Origin: an uncultured Sphingomonas sp.
GTDB taxonomy: Bacteria > Pseudomonadota > Alphaproteobacteria > Sphingomonadales > Sphingomonadaceae
Reading direction: 5' to 3'
Assembly: GCF_913062585.1 (NCBI RefSeq)
Contig: NZ_CAJXWX010000010.1
Location: 59,881 to 123,880, forward strand
DNA length: 64,000 nt
The position numbers and the translations under genes were made by a program. A model generated the notes under the pieces. That model made no database searches. It saw only the letters and a list, made by a program, of their open reading frames with translations, and was not told the DNA's origin. Positions 47,533-57,198 of this stretch are shown here, in pieces (position 1 is the stretch's first letter; each line of letters opens with the position of its first letter).

Positions 47533-48842
47533 TATTCGGCAGCTTCCATCATCGGGGCGTTGCCGCCCGTCTCGCCTTTGCGTTCGCGAATGCGGCGTTC
47601 CATCTCCGGGCGGAAGTGGCGGATCAGGCCCTGGATCGGCCAGGCCGCCGCGTCGCCGAGCGCGCAGATGGTGTGGCCTTCGACCTGCTTCGTCACCTGG
47701 AACAGCGTGTCGATCTCGGACACATCGGCATCGCCGGTGCGCATCCGCTCCATCACGCGCCACATCCAGCCGGTGCCTTCACGGCACGGCGTGCACTGGC
47801 CGCAACTCTCATGCTTGTAGAAATAGGACAGGCGGCTGATCGCACGGACGATGTCGGTCGACTTGTCCATGACGATCACGGCCGCCGTGCCGAGACCCGA
47901 TCCGACTGCCTTCAGGCCGTCGAAGTCCATCGGCGCGTCCATGATCTCGGCGGCGGGCACCAAAGGCACCGACGAACCGCCCGGGATCACCGCGAGCAGA
48001 TTGTCCCAGCCGCCGCGAATGCCGCCGCAATGCTTCTCGATCAGCTCGCGGAAGCTGATCGACATGCTTTCCTCGACCACGCAGGGGCGATCGACATGGC
48101 CGGAGATCTGGAAGAGCTTGGTGCCCTTGTTGTTCTCGCGCCCGAAGGACGAGAACCACTCAGCCCCACGACGCAGGATCGTCGGCGCGACCGCGATCGA
48201 CTCGACATTATTGACCGTGGTCGGGCAGCCATAGAGGCCCGCACCCGCCGGGAAAGGCGGCTTCAAGCGCGGCTGGCCCTTCTTGCCCTCCAGGCTTTCG
48301 ATCATCGCGGTTTCTTCGCCGCAGATGTATGCGCCCGCGCCACGATGGACGAAGACGTCGAAGTCATAGCCCGAACCACAGGCATTCTTGCCCAGGAAGC
48401 CCCGGCCATAGGCTTCGGCGACCGCTGCGAACAGCGTCTCGGCCTCGCGGATATATTCGCCGCGAATGTAGATGTACGCCGCCCGCGCGCGCATCGCGAA
48501 GCCGGCAACCAGCGCGCCTTCGATCAGCTTATGCGGATCGTGGCGGATGATCTCCCGGTCCTTGCACGAACCCGGCTCGGATTCGTCGGCGTTGATGACC
48601 AGGAAGCTCGGCCGGTCGGGGCGCGGTTCCTTGGGCATGAAGCTCCACTTCATGCCGGTCGGGAAGCCCGCACCGCCGCGCCCGCGCAGACCCGACGCCT
48701 TGATGACGTCGATGATCTTGTCCTGGCCCAGCTCGAGCAGCGCCTTGGTATTGTCCCAATCGCCGCGCTTCATCGCCGCGTCGACGTTCCACGGCTGATA
48801 GCCGTAGAGATTGGTAAAGATGCGGTCCTTGTCAGCGAGCAT
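47532..48842 (-). CDS. nuoF: NADH-quinone oxidoreductase subunit F
   Basis: Binds NADH, FMN and cluster N3; 436 aa. Motifs: [18 protein letters not shown] (NADH), [15 protein letters not shown] (FMN), [16 protein letters not shown] and [13 protein letters not shown] (4Fe-4S). ATG 48842 overlaps the nuoE stop by one base. Confidence 0.97.
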   Translation of the reverse strand: MLADKDRIFTNLYGYQPWNVDAAMKRGDWDNTKALLELGQDKIIDVIKASGLRGRGGAGFPTGMKWSFMPKEPRPDRPSFLVINADESEPGSCKDREIIRHDPHKLIEGALVAGFAMRARAAYIYIRGEYIREAETLFAAVAEAYGRGFLGKNACGSGYDFDVFVHRGAGAYICGEETAMIESLEGKKGQPRLKPPFPAGAGLYGCPTTVNNVESIAVAPTILRRGAEWFSSFGRENNKGTKLFQISGHVDRPCVVEESMSISFRELIEKHCGGIRGGWDNLLAVIPGGSSVPLVPAAEIMDAPMDFDGLKAVGSGLGTAAVIVMDKSTDIVRAISRLSYFYKHESCGQCTPCREGTGWMWRVMERMRTGDADVSEIDTLFQVTKQVEGHTICALGDAAAWPIQGLIRHFRPEMERRIRERKGETGGNAPMMEAAE

Positions 48843-49516
48843 TATGCGCCCCACTCCCCGCGATAGTCGTGATTTTCGCCGACCATGGCGGTCAGCGTGG
48901 TCGGACCGCCCAACGGCTCGACCGTGTGGCGACCCGGCTCCTGCGTACCGGTCTTGGGGCTCTCGCCCCGCGCCAGCGCTTCCAGGATCGTGACCGTGCG
49001 GTCGTAATCCAGATCCTCGAAATTGTCGTCGTTGATCTGGACCATCGGGGCCGAGGCGCAATTGCCCATGCACTCGACTTCGGTCAACGTGAACAGGCCG
49101 TCGGGCGTGGTCTTGCCCTTGATCAGGCCCTTGTTCTTGCATGCCGCCAGCACGTCGTCCGACCCGCGCAGCATGCACGGCGTCGTGCCGCACACCTGGA
49201 CGTGATAGCGGCCGACCGGCGCCAGATTAAACATCGTGTAGAAGGTCGCGACCTCATAGATGCGCATATAGGCGACACCCAGCTGGCGCGCGACGAACTC
49301 GATCACCGGCACGGGCAGCCAGCCCTGGGTCTGCGTCTCGGCACCGACCTGACGCTGGGCCAGATCGAGGAACGGGATCGAGCAGGACTGTTCGCGGCCC
49401 TTGGGATAGCGCGCGAGGATCTCGTTCGCCTTCTTCTGGTTCTCGTCCGTCCAGGCGAAATTGCCCCAGCGGGCGCGGACTTCGGCCTCGTCGGGAATGA
49501 TGGCTGCGTCGGCCAT
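48842..49516 (-). CDS. nuoE: NADH-quinone oxidoreductase subunit E
   Basis: Thioredoxin-like 2Fe-2S subunit (cluster N1a), 224 aa. The four cysteines are in [13 protein letters not shown] and [12 protein letters not shown]. The C-terminal tail ([20 protein letters not shown]) is longer than in E. coli, as in mitochondrial-type NDUFV2. The start overlaps the stop of the NTF2-like gene (TAATG). Confidence 0.97.
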   Translation of the reverse strand: MADAAIIPDEAEVRARWGNFAWTDENQKKANEILARYPKGREQSCSIPFLDLAQRQVGAETQTQGWLPVPVIEFVARQLGVAYMRIYEVATFYTMFNLAPVGRYHVQVCGTTPCMLRGSDDVLAACKNKGLIKGKTTPDGLFTLTEVECMGNCASAPMVQINDDNFEDLDYDRTVTILEALARGESPKTGTQEPGRHTVEPLGGPTTLTAMVGENHDYRGEWGA

Positions 49517-49875
49517 TAGCGAATGAACTCCACGCGCGACACCTTGTCGTTCTCGAAGGAATAGATGGACATGACCTCGAACGCCTCGCCACCCGGCGCA
49601 CGTTCGACCTTTTCATGCAGCAGCACGGTCTCGCCGAACGCCTGGTCGGCGACGATCTCGGCGCGGTTCTGCGGGAACTGTGCGAACATCGCCTTCAGTC
49701 CCGAACGCACGCCCTCACGCCCGTCGCGCAGGACGGCACCGCGATAGCCCGCTTCGCAGGCTTCCTCGGTCATCAGCGCGACATAGGCGTCGGCGTCCTG
49801 CGCATTGTAATGCGCGACCATCTGACGCGCGATCGCGATGCGCGCGGGCGTGTCGATCGCGCTCAACGGTCGCAC
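49516..49875 (-). CDS. NTF2-like (SnoaL-type) protein within the nuo operon
   Basis: About 119 aa. The pattern [27 protein letters not shown], then [13 protein letters not shown] near the end, fits the cone-shaped NTF2/SnoaL fold. It has no signal peptide or membrane helix. It lies between nuoD (13-base overlap if GTG 49875 is the start; TTG 49866 is the alternative) and nuoE (one-base overlap), so it must be translated with complex I. It is not a standard Nuo subunit; an assembly or accessory role is inference only. Confidence 0.8.
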   Translation of the reverse strand: MRPLSAIDTPARIAIARQMVAHYNAQDADAYVALMTEEACEAGYRGAVLRDGREGVRSGLKAMFAQFPQNRAEIVADQAFGETVLLHEKVERAPGGEAFEVMSIYSFENDKVSRVEFIR

Positions 49876-51098
49876 TCCCCGAACACGATGTCCATCGCGC
49901 CCAGGATCGCGGTCGTATCCGCCAGCATGTGCCCCTTGGACATGAATTCCATGGCCTGGAGATGGCTGAACGCGGTCGGACGGATCTTGCAACGATAGGG
50001 TTTGTTCGATCCGTCGGAGACGAGATACACGCCGAACTCGCCCTTGGGGCTTTCGGTCGCGACATACACCTCGCCGGCGGGGACGTGATACCCTTCGGTA
50101 TAGAGCTTGAAGTGGTGGATCAGCGCTTCCATCGAGCGCTTCATCTCACCGCGCTTGGGCGGCGTGACCTTGCGGTCGGTGGCGAGCACCGGACCTTCGG
50201 GCATCTGCGCCAGGCACTGCTTCATGATCCGGGCCGACTGGCGCACTTCCTCGACGCGCACCATGAACCGGTCATAGCAGTCGCCGCTGGTGCCCACCGG
50301 CACGTCGAAATCAACCTTGTCATAGGCGTCGTAAGGCTGCGACTTGCGCAGATCCCATGGAATGCCCGAGCCGCGGATCATCGGGCCGGAGAAGCCCCAC
50401 TTGATCGCGTCCTCGCGGTTCACCACCGCAATGTCGACGTTGCGCTGCTTGAAGATGCGGTTGTTGGCAACGAGGCCGATCGCATCCTCGAACAACTGCG
50501 GCAGACGCGTATCGAGCCAGTCGGCGATGTCGGTCAGCAGCTTGAGCGGCACGTCCTGGTGGACGCCACCGACGCGGAAGTAATTCGCATGCATGCGCGC
50601 GCCCGAGGCCCGCTCATAGAAGTTCATGCAGTCTTCGCGGATTTCAAACATCCACAGGTTCGGCGTCATCGCGCCGACGTCCATCACATGGCTGCCCAGA
50701 TTGAGCATGTGGTTCGAAATACGCGTCAGCTCGGCAAAGAACGTCCGCAGATATTGCGCGCGCAGCGGCACTTCCAGGTCGAGCAGCTTCTCGACCGCGA
50801 GCACATAGCTGTGCTCCATGCACATGGGCGAGCAATAATCGAGGCGATCGAAATAGGGCAGCGCCTGCGAATAGGTCTTGTATTCGATCAGCTTCTCGGT
50901 GCCGCGGTGCAGCAGGCCGACATGCGGATCGACCCGCTCGACGATCTCGCCGTCCAGCTCCATGACGAGGCGAAGCACGCCGTGCGCCGCCGGATGCTGC
51001 GGGCCGAAGTTGATCGTATAGTTCTGGATCGACACGTCACCCGTTGTCGGGTCGGCATCGTCCGTCTTGTGGAGCAGTTCGTCGACGTAGTCGCTCAC
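49863..51098 (-). CDS. nuoD: NADH-quinone oxidoreductase subunit D
   Basis: Quinone-site subunit related to hydrogenase large subunits, 411 aa. Motifs: [52 protein letters not shown] and [20 protein letters not shown]. It is stand-alone, not fused to NuoC. It overlaps nuoC by four bases. Confidence 0.97.
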   Translation of the reverse strand: MSDYVDELLHKTDDADPTTGDVSIQNYTINFGPQHPAAHGVLRLVMELDGEIVERVDPHVGLLHRGTEKLIEYKTYSQALPYFDRLDYCSPMCMEHSYVLAVEKLLDLEVPLRAQYLRTFFAELTRISNHMLNLGSHVMDVGAMTPNLWMFEIREDCMNFYERASGARMHANYFRVGGVHQDVPLKLLTDIADWLDTRLPQLFEDAIGLVANNRIFKQRNVDIAVVNREDAIKWGFSGPMIRGSGIPWDLRKSQPYDAYDKVDFDVPVGTSGDCYDRFMVRVEEVRQSARIMKQCLAQMPEGPVLATDRKVTPPKRGEMKRSMEALIHHFKLYTEGYHVPAGEVYVATESPKGEFGVYLVSDGSNKPYRCKIRPTAFSHLQAMEFMSKGHMLADTTAILGAMDIVFGECDR

Positions 51099-51850
51099 TG
51101 ATTCTGTCCTCCGCCCTTGCTCGGCACGACGTCCGGGTCCTTGGGCTTTTCCTCGGCCTTGTTGCCCGGATGCGGTTGTCCCGCGCCGGTCTGCTTGGGG
51201 GCCTCGGTGGTCTTGGCTTCGGCCGCCTTGGGCATCGTGCCCTTCTCATCGCCCGGAAGGACGTAGTCCGCGCCTTCCCACGGGCTCTGGAAGTCGAAAT
51301 TGCGGAAGTCCTGCGCCAGCTTCACCGGCTCATAGACAACGCGCTTTTCCTCTTCCGAGTAACGCAGCTCGGTATAGCCGGTCAGCGGGAAATCCTTGCG
51401 CAGCGGATGGCCGCGGAAGCCGTAATCGGTCAGGATGCGACGCAGGTCGCTATTGCCCGAGAACAGCACGCCGTACAGGTCATAGACCTCGCGCTCCAGC
51501 CAGCCGGCGACCGGCCACAGGCCCGTCACCGACGGCACCGGCTTGTCCTCGTCGGTGCAGACATGGACGTGCAGGCGGTGGTTGCGGGTCAGCGATAGCA
51601 GGCAATAGACCACCTCGAAACGCTCGTCGCGCTCGGGATAGTCGACGCCCGCGATCTCCATGAGCTGCTGATATTCCAGCCCCTTGGTGTCGCGCAGCGC
51701 GATCATCGCCGGAACCAGGTTCGCACGGTCGACGACCAGCGCCACCTCGCCGACATGGTCGCGCGCGTCGAGCAGCCAGGGGCCAAGCGCGGCGCGCGCC
51801 GCCTCGATCACGCCGTCGTTCGAGGCGAAACGGGGAGCAGGCGCCCTCAC
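51095..51850 (-). CDS. nuoC: NADH-quinone oxidoreductase subunit C
   Basis: 30-kDa-type peripheral subunit, 251 aa. Motifs: [56 protein letters not shown] and [13 protein letters not shown]. About 45 residues of lysine-, glutamate- and proline-rich tail follow the conserved domain. It starts with GTG overlapping the nuoB stop. Confidence 0.96.
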   Translation of the reverse strand: MRAPAPRFASNDGVIEAARAALGPWLLDARDHVGEVALVVDRANLVPAMIALRDTKGLEYQQLMEIAGVDYPERDERFEVVYCLLSLTRNHRLHVHVCTDEDKPVPSVTGLWPVAGWLEREVYDLYGVLFSGNSDLRRILTDYGFRGHPLRKDFPLTGYTELRYSEEEKRVVYEPVKLAQDFRNFDFQSPWEGADYVLPGDEKGTMPKAAEAKTTEAPKQTGAGQPHPGNKAEEKPKDPDVVPSKGGGQNQ

Positions 51851-52416
51851 CGTTCGATGCTCCCGGCGCGGCGGATCTTCCGCTGCAGCTGCATCACGCC
51901 GTAGAGCAGCGCCTCGGCGGTCGGCGGGCAGCCGGGGACATAGATGTCCACGGGCACGATCCGGTCACAGCCGCGCACCACCGAATAGCTGTAATGATAA
52001 TAGCCGCCGCCATTGGCGCAGCTGCCCATCGAGATGACATATTTCGGGTTCGACATCTGGTCGTACACTCGACGCAGCGCCGGAGCCATCTTGTTGCACA
52101 GCGTACCCGCGACGATCATCACGTCCGACTGGCGCGGAGACGCGCGCGGCGCGGCACCGAAGCGCTCCATGTCGTAACGCGGCATGTTCACGTGGATCAT
52201 CTCCACCGCGCAACAGGCCAGGCCGAAGGTCATCCACCAGAGCGAACCGGTGCGCGCCCACTGGAACAGTTCCTCGGTCGAGGTGACGAGGAAGCCCTTG
52301 TCGGTCAGCTCGCCGTTCAGCCCGTCGAAAAAGCCCTGGTCGGGCTGCACGACAGCTTGCCCGCCATGGGCCTGCGGCTTGAACTCAACCGGACCGGAGT
52401 GAAGATTTACTCCCAA
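51847..52416 (-). CDS. nuoB: NADH-quinone oxidoreductase subunit B
   Basis: Holds cluster N2, the terminal electron donor to quinone. Cysteine motifs: [27 protein letters not shown] and [13 protein letters not shown]. About 189 aa. The best start is TTG 52416, ten bases inside nuoA, with AAGGGAG upstream; no ATG is available near the family start. Confidence 0.96.
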   Translation of the reverse strand: MGVNLHSGPVEFKPQAHGGQAVVQPDQGFFDGLNGELTDKGFLVTSTEELFQWARTGSLWWMTFGLACCAVEMIHVNMPRYDMERFGAAPRASPRQSDVMIVAGTLCNKMAPALRRVYDQMSNPKYVISMGSCANGGGYYHYSYSVVRGCDRIVPVDIYVPGCPPTAEALLYGVMQLQRKIRRAGSIER

Positions 52417-52781
52417 TCCAACGCTCCCTTCTTCCACGCATAGACGAGCCCGAGCGCGAGCTCGCCGATGAAGATCATCATCGAAAACCAGGCGGTCCAG
52501 CCGAGGCTGAAGACACTGACCGCCCAGGGGTACAGAAACGCCGCTTCCAGATCGAAGACGATGAACAGGATCGCGACGAGATAGAAACGCACGTCGAACT
52601 GGCTGCGCGGGTCTTCGAACGCGGGGAAGCCGCACTCATATTCGGACAGCTTCTGCTCATTGGGCTGATGCGCACCCGTCAGGCGCGCGACCAGCATCGG
52701 CAGAAACACGAAGGCCGTCGACAGTGCCAGGGCAACGCCCAGGAACAGGAGGATCGGCAGATATTGCGACAGATCGACCAA
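52407..52781 (-). CDS. nuoA: NADH-quinone oxidoreductase subunit A
   Basis: First gene of the operon, 124 aa with three membrane helices. Motifs: [40 protein letters not shown] and YPWA. The start is TTG 52781 (VDLSQYL). The 195 bases upstream to suhB should hold the nuo promoter; I could not identify its boxes with confidence. Confidence 0.96.
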   Translation of the reverse strand: MVDLSQYLPILLFLGVALALSTAFVFLPMLVARLTGAHQPNEQKLSEYECGFPAFEDPRSQFDVRFYLVAILFIVFDLEAAFLYPWAVSVFSLGWTAWFSMMIFIGELALGLVYAWKKGALDWE

Positions 52782-52929
52782 GTTTTTCTCTCGCAGATGC
52801 GGAACTGGATGCGATTGGCTTTAGGCCGATGAACCGGCCGGAGCAAGCCAGCGGAGGCATGAGAATGAATCGCAACTGAACCGTGCCATTCACCCCGAAC
52901 AACGGTATTTCAGATGGTATTTGAAGGGC

Positions 52930-52962
52930 TTAAGCGCAATAGCTGCAAGCGATTGCGCTTAA
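52930..52962. other. Perfect 11-bp inverted repeat downstream of suhB
   Basis: TTAAGCGCAAT (52930-52940) and ATTGCGCTTAA (52952-52962) face each other across an eleven-base loop, 15 bases after the suhB stop. It could be the suhB terminator (no clear T-run) or an operator in the nuo leader region. Confidence 0.7.
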
Positions 52963-52976
52963 ATTCCCCTGAATTG

Positions 52977-53789
52977 TCAACGAAGCGCGTTCGCGAGCAG
53001 CTTGTGCAGCTTGGAATGCAGACCTTCATTGGCGGCCAGATACTCGCCGCGGTCGAGCGACTTGTCGCTGCCCCGGAAGTCGCTGACGAAACCGCCCGCC
53101 TCTCGCACCAGCAGCATACCGGCCGCGGCGTCCCAGGGCTTCAGGCCCGATTCCCAGAAACCGTCATACCGGCCCGCCGCGACCCAGGCGAGGTCGAGCG
53201 CGGCCGAGCCGAAGCGGCGGATGCCGGCGACCTGCGGCGCGATCGCACCGAAAATGCGGCTCCACTGGACGAAATCGCCATGGCCCAGGAACGGGATGCC
53301 CGTGGCGATCAGCGCCTCGGACAGGTCGCGGCGCGACGACACGCGCAGGCGGCCGTCCTGCAACCACGCGCCCCGGCCCTTTTCGGCCCAGAAGCTCTCG
53401 TCGGTCAGCGGCTGATAGATGAGGCCGGTCGTCACCTCGCGCTTGCCATTGGCCAGCGGTTCCTCGACCGCGATCGAGATGGCGAAGTGCGGGATGCCGT
53501 GAAGGAAGTTCGAGGTGCCGTCGAGCGGGTCGATGATGAAGCGCGGCTTGGACGGATCGCCCTTGATCTCGCCACCCTCCTCCATGAGGAAGTTCCAGTC
53601 GGGGCGTGCCTTCTTCAGTTCCTCGAAGACGGTTTCCTCGGCGCGCTTGTCGGCCATCGACACGAAGTCGGCGGGGCCCTTGCGGCTGACCTGGAGGTGC
53701 TGGACCTCGTTGAAGTCGCGGCGGAGACGCGGGGCGGCCTTGCGCGCGGCGCGTTCCATGATGGTGAGAAGCCCGGAGTGCGAGGCCAT
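52977..53789 (-). CDS. suhB: Inositol monophosphatase family protein
   Basis: A 270-aa Mg-dependent phosphatase of the IMPase/SuhB family. Metal and catalytic motifs: FLMEEGGEI, IIDPLDGTSNFLHGIPHF and KPWDAAAGMLLVREAGG. It may act on inositol phosphates or, as SuhB, in rRNA antitermination; the sequence does not decide. It lies downstream of efp on the same strand beyond a terminator. Confidence 0.92.
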   Translation of the reverse strand: MASHSGLLTIMERAARKAAPRLRRDFNEVQHLQVSRKGPADFVSMADKRAEETVFEELKKARPDWNFLMEEGGEIKGDPSKPRFIIDPLDGTSNFLHGIPHFAISIAVEEPLANGKREVTTGLIYQPLTDESFWAEKGRGAWLQDGRLRVSSRRDLSEALIATGIPFLGHGDFVQWSRIFGAIAPQVAGIRRFGSAALDLAWVAAGRYDGFWESGLKPWDAAAGMLLVREAGGFVSDFRGSDKSLDRGEYLAANEGLHSKLHKLLANALR

Positions 53790-53834
53790 GATCGTCCTTT
53801 CGGTCGCGCCTCTGCATCTCAGGCGCTGGAAGTG

Positions 53835-53860
53835 AAAAGGCCCGCCGCGAACGACGGGCC
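53835..53860 (-). terminator. Rho-independent terminator after efp
   Basis: On the minus strand a stem GGCCCG...CGGGCC with an inner TCG/CGG extension and a TTCG tetraloop is followed by TTTTC. A second inverted pair, GGCGGATGAC (53866-53875) and GTCATCCGCC (53899-53908), lies between it and the efp stop. Confidence 0.85.
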
Positions 53861-53916
53861 GGGACGGCGGATGACGGGGTCGCGCTCAGGTCGCGCCGGT
53901 CATCCGCCGATACCGA

Positions 53917-54480
53917 TTAGTCCGCGCGGCGGACGTAGGTCTGTTCGTACACGTCGACGACGATGCGCGTGCCGCTGGCGATGTGCGGCGGCACCATCAC
54001 GCGGACGCCATTGTCGAGAATGGCAGGCTTGTACGAGGACGAGGCGGTCTGCCCCTTCACCACGGCGTCGGCCTCGACGATGGTGGCTTCGATCTGGTCG
54101 GGAAGCTGGACCGAGATCGGCTTTTCCTCGTGCAGTTCCATCACGACGTCCATGCCGTCCTGCAGGAAGGCCGCGGCATCACCCAGCAGGTCGCGCGGCA
54201 GCGTGATCTGCTCATAGGTATCCTTGTCCATGAAGGTCAGGTCGTCACCCTCGGCGAACAGGAACTGGAAGTCCTTGGTGTCCAGGCGGACGCGCTCGAC
54301 CGTCTCGGCGGAGCGGAAGCGGACGTTCGTCTTGCGGCCGTCGATGAGGTTCTTCATCTCGACCTGCATATACGCACCGCCCTTGCCGGGCTGGGTGTGC
54401 TGAATCTTCACGGCGCGCCAGATGCCGCCTTCATACTCGATGATGTTGCCGGGACGAATGTCCACGCCGCTGATCTTCAT
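53917..54480 (-). CDS. efp: Elongation factor P
   Basis: Relieves ribosome stalling at proline runs. It has three beta-barrel domains: the KOW-like N-terminus ([19 protein letters not shown]), the tip loop [10 protein letters not shown] with Lys33 at the modified position, and C-terminal [20 protein letters not shown] followed by [11 protein letters not shown]. It is 187 aa. It is monocistronic with its own terminator. Confidence 0.97.
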   Translation of the reverse strand: MKISGVDIRPGNIIEYEGGIWRAVKIQHTQPGKGGAYMQVEMKNLIDGRKTNVRFRSAETVERVRLDTKDFQFLFAEGDDLTFMDKDTYEQITLPRDLLGDAAAFLQDGMDVVMELHEEKPISVQLPDQIEATIVEADAVVKGQTASSSYKPAILDNGVRVMVPPHIASGTRIVVDVYEQTYVRRAD

Positions 54481-54554
54481 GGGTCTTCAACCTGCTGGAA
54501 AGAGCGAAGGATACCGGCGCAGAAAATGCGGTCCGGCCTCCTGTGTCGGCTGCC

Positions 54555-55166
54555 TTACCGCGAAGCGATCTTTCCGGCAAGCAGCGGATAGGGATCGACC
54601 GCCTCGCCCTGATACCAGCTGTCGCCCGCGCGCATCCAGCTGACCCCGAAGTGCAGATGCGTGTTGCCCGCCCCCGCATTGCCGCTGTCACCGACATAAC
54701 CGACGACCTGTCCCTGGCCGACCCGCTGCCCCTCGGCCAGGCCAGGCGCATAGCCCTGAAGATGCGCGTAATAGAGGCTCCAGCGTTGATCGGGCGAGCG
54801 GATATAAAGGGTATGGCCACCCCGTGCGCTATCGAACAGCTTCTCGACCGTGCCGGTAAAGGCGGCGACCACCGGGGTCCCGGCCGGCGCCATGATGTCG
54901 AGCCCCTCATGCCGCCGCGCGCCGCCCTCGCGCGGGTCGCCCCAGTCATGGTGCAGCCGCGCGACCGGATAGCCCGCGACCGGCATGACAAGGGCGGCGG
55001 AGCGTCCCGCTACGCCGGAGGCCTTGGGCGCTGGTGCGTCCGGCACCACCACGCCGCCCGATCCGAACGACACCATCGACAGGAAGCCGCCGACGCCGAC
55101 GACGATCGCGCCGAGCATCACCCAACCGAAACGCGACAGCGGCCCCGTCCCCCGCGCCCGCTTCAT
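54555..55166 (-). CDS. M23 family metallopeptidase (LytM domain)
   Basis: A 203-aa envelope protein with one N-terminal membrane helix (RFGWVMLGAIVVGVGGFLSM), a short Ala/Pro linker and an M23 domain. Zinc motifs are intact: GARRHEGLDIMAPAGTPV (HxxxD), YAHLQGY, and NTHLHFGV (HxH), so it should cut peptidoglycan peptides. ATG 55166 overlaps the L,D-transpeptidase stop (ATGA), coupling a hydrolase with a crosslinking enzyme. Confidence 0.92.
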   Translation of the reverse strand: MKRARGTGPLSRFGWVMLGAIVVGVGGFLSMVSFGSGGVVVPDAPAPKASGVAGRSAALVMPVAGYPVARLHHDWGDPREGGARRHEGLDIMAPAGTPVVAAFTGTVEKLFDSARGGHTLYIRSPDQRWSLYYAHLQGYAPGLAEGQRVGQGQVVGYVGDSGNAGAGNTHLHFGVSWMRAGDSWYQGEAVDPYPLLAGKIASR

Positions 55167-56188
55167 TCCTGGAAGACCGCCTGCGTACCGGGTTTCACCA
55201 TCAGCGACAGGCGGGCGACATCCCAATTGGTCAGGCGGATACAGCCATGGCTTTCGGCGCGCCCGATCGTCTCCGGGCTGGGCGTGCCGTGGATGCCGTA
55301 ATGCGGCTTGGACAGGTCGATCCAGATCACGCCGACCGGCCCGTTGGGGCCGGGGGGCAGCATCGCCTTGCGCTCGCCCTTCTTCGCGTCCCAGAACAGC
55401 TCGGGATTATAGTGGAATTGCGGGTTATAGTCCGCGCCGTAGATCTTCCAGGTGCCGATGGGCAGCGGATCATGCTCCGACCCCATGGTCGCCTGGAACT
55501 GCGCGACCAGCTTGCCCTGCCCGTCCAGCACGCGCAACACCGAGTCCGACTTGTCGACGACGATCTTCTCGCCCTGGGGCTGACGCGCATCGACGTTCAG
55601 ACTGTTGAGCGTCGCCTTCCAGTCGGCCGGAAAGACATCCGGATAGGCGCGCGACGTCGGCAAGGAGTTGGGCACGACTAGCCGCTGGCCGACCTTGACC
55701 TGCGCGCCGGGATTGAGCGCGGCAATGACGGCGGGGGTGGTATGGAACCGCTCGCCCATCGCTTCCCAGGCGTCGCGATAGCCCAGGCGCGGCAACTTGG
55801 CCTGCTCGGCCGGGTCCTTGGGCAGCGGATTGGTATAGGCGCCGTCGACGGTCTTCTGGTCGATCGTGACCGTCTTGACCGGCCGCCAGCTACGATAGGG
55901 GTAGAGCGCCTTCAGCGTCGCGCTGTCGGGCTCGCCGGTGACCGGCAGGCCCCGCGCCTCCTGGAACCCCTTCAGCGCAGCGGTCAGCGACATGCCGCGC
56001 CGCCCGTCGATCACGCCCGGGGAGAAGCCCAGATGGTCGAGGATCACCTGGACATGCATCACGCTGGGGTCGATCTCCCTATGGTCGACCGGCTTGACGT
56101 CCTGCGCTGGGGCGGGCGCGAGATCGGCGGTCACCGCCACCAGCGCCAAGGCCAATCCGCCTGCCATCGCGATCGTCGATTTGTTCAC
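55163..56188 (-). CDS. L,D-transpeptidase (YkuD) with peptidoglycan-binding domain
   Basis: Periplasmic crosslinking enzyme of 341 aa. It has a signal peptide (cleaved near APAPAQD), a PG_binding_1 domain (VMHVQVILDHLGFSPGVIDG, then GFQEARGLPVTGEPD), a LysM-like stretch (FHTTPAVIAALNPGAQVKVG) and a YkuD domain. The catalytic motif is HGTPSP ... SHGCIRLTNWDV, with His and Cys present. It is followed by the coupled M23 peptidase gene. Confidence 0.93.
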   Translation of the reverse strand: MNKSTIAMAGGLALALVAVTADLAPAPAQDVKPVDHREIDPSVMHVQVILDHLGFSPGVIDGRRGMSLTAALKGFQEARGLPVTGEPDSATLKALYPYRSWRPVKTVTIDQKTVDGAYTNPLPKDPAEQAKLPRLGYRDAWEAMGERFHTTPAVIAALNPGAQVKVGQRLVVPNSLPTSRAYPDVFPADWKATLNSLNVDARQPQGEKIVVDKSDSVLRVLDGQGKLVAQFQATMGSEHDPLPIGTWKIYGADYNPQFHYNPELFWDAKKGERKAMLPPGPNGPVGVIWIDLSKPHYGIHGTPSPETIGRAESHGCIRLTNWDVARLSLMVKPGTQAVFQE

Positions 56189-56276
56189 GCACCCGCTCCT
56201 TCGCCGTCATTTCCAGCATGGATTAACGCGAAGGGCCGCGCTTGTTTCCGAGGCGGAACGGGTTGGGAGCGTCTAT

Positions 56277-56402
56277 CCCCCCGGCACGGGAAGGTGGCAG
56301 GCAGCAGGCCTGACGGAGGGGGAGTGCCGAACAGGACGACCTTTGCGGCACTCCCCCTCCACCACCGCTGCGCGGCGGTCCCCCTCCCCGTACCGGGGAG
56401 GA
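56277..56402. repeat. Palindromic repeat, family A
   Basis: A full element: CCCCCCGGCACGGGAAGG, GGCAGGCAGCAGGCCTGACG, GAGGGGGAGTGCCG, its inverted GCGGCACTCCCCCTCCACC, then GGTCCCCCTCCCCGTACCGG and GGAGGA. The central arms GGGGGAGTGCCG and CGGCACTCCCCC are perfectly complementary. It lies between thiE (ending) and the L,D-transpeptidase start. Confidence 0.75.
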
Positions 56403-56405
56403 AAA

Positions 56406-57095
56406 TCAGGCCTTGCCCAGGACCTCGGCGAACGCCTTGACCGCCGCCGCTTCGTCGCCGTTCCACACCGCGCCCGACACGGCCAGGAAGTCCGCCCCCG
56501 CCTTTACCAGCGGCGCCGCATTGTCGGGCGTGATACCACCGATCGCGACGCAGGGGAGCTCGAACAGGGTCGACCACCAGGACAGGATCACCGGCTCGGC
56601 CTGGTGTTTCGTCTCCTTGGTCGTGGTCGGATAGAAAGCGCCGAACGCGACATAATCGGCGCCGCTTTCGCCCGCCTGCATCGCCAGATGGCGGCTGTCA
56701 TGGCAGGTCACGCCGATCTGCACCGTCGGCCCGAGCACGTCGCGAGCCTCTCGCGCATCGCCATCCTCCTGGCCCAGATGCACGCCGTCCGCGCCCAGCC
56801 GCTTGGCCAGGCTGATGCTGTCATTGACGATGAACGCCACCTCGCGATCGGCGCAAATGCGCTGGAGCGGCTCGGCCAGCTTGGCGGCGGCGTGCTGGTC
56901 CATGTCCTTCACGCGGAACTGAAAGGCCGCCACCGGCCCGGCATCGAGCGCGCGCGCCAGACGGTCGGGAAAGCCGCCGGTCACGTCGAGCGGTGAGATC
57001 AGGTAAAGCTGGCAGGGCGGCCGCCGCATGTCGCGCACGAATGCATCGGCGAATTGCGGATCGAGGGGCCCCAGGGGATCGTCTTCAAGCGTCAT
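56406..57095 (-). CDS. thiE: Thiamine-phosphate synthase-like protein
   Basis: Couples the thiazole and pyrimidine moieties of thiamine. TIM-barrel motifs: CQLYLISPLD, AAFQFRVKDMD, CADREVAFIVNDSISLAKRL, GADGVHLGQEDGD, ADYVAFGAFYPTTTKET and VAIGGITPDNA. It is 229 aa with a short N-terminal extension from ATG 57095. It follows fbaB on the same strand by 103 bases. No TPP riboswitch was recognised. Confidence 0.88.
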   Translation of the reverse strand: MTLEDDPLGPLDPQFADAFVRDMRRPPCQLYLISPLDVTGGFPDRLARALDAGPVAAFQFRVKDMDQHAAAKLAEPLQRICADREVAFIVNDSISLAKRLGADGVHLGQEDGDAREARDVLGPTVQIGVTCHDSRHLAMQAGESGADYVAFGAFYPTTTKETKHQAEPVILSWWSTLFELPCVAIGGITPDNAAPLVKAGADFLAVSGAVWNGDEAAAVKAFAEVLGKA

Positions 57096-57153
57096 GCCCC
57101 CTCCCCTAGCGCCTGACGCGGCGTCCGTCACCTGTACGGCGCCAAAGGGGAAT

Positions 57154-57183
57154 GGGCGCCCCGGTTCCCCAACCAGGACGCCC
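57154..57183 (-). other. Hairpin downstream of the fructose-bisphosphate aldolase gene
   Basis: GGGCG-CC-GGTT pairs with AACC-GG-CGCCC across a CCCC loop, eleven of thirteen positions paired. It lies 15 bases after the aldolase stop. No T-run follows, so it may be a weak terminator or a 3'-end stabiliser. Confidence 0.55.
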
Positions 57184-57198
57184 AACCCTATCAAGAAC

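Noticed and set aside
45544..47820. 758-codon open frame on the plus strand
   Set aside because: Shadow of nuoG, which has all its cluster cysteines on the minus strand.
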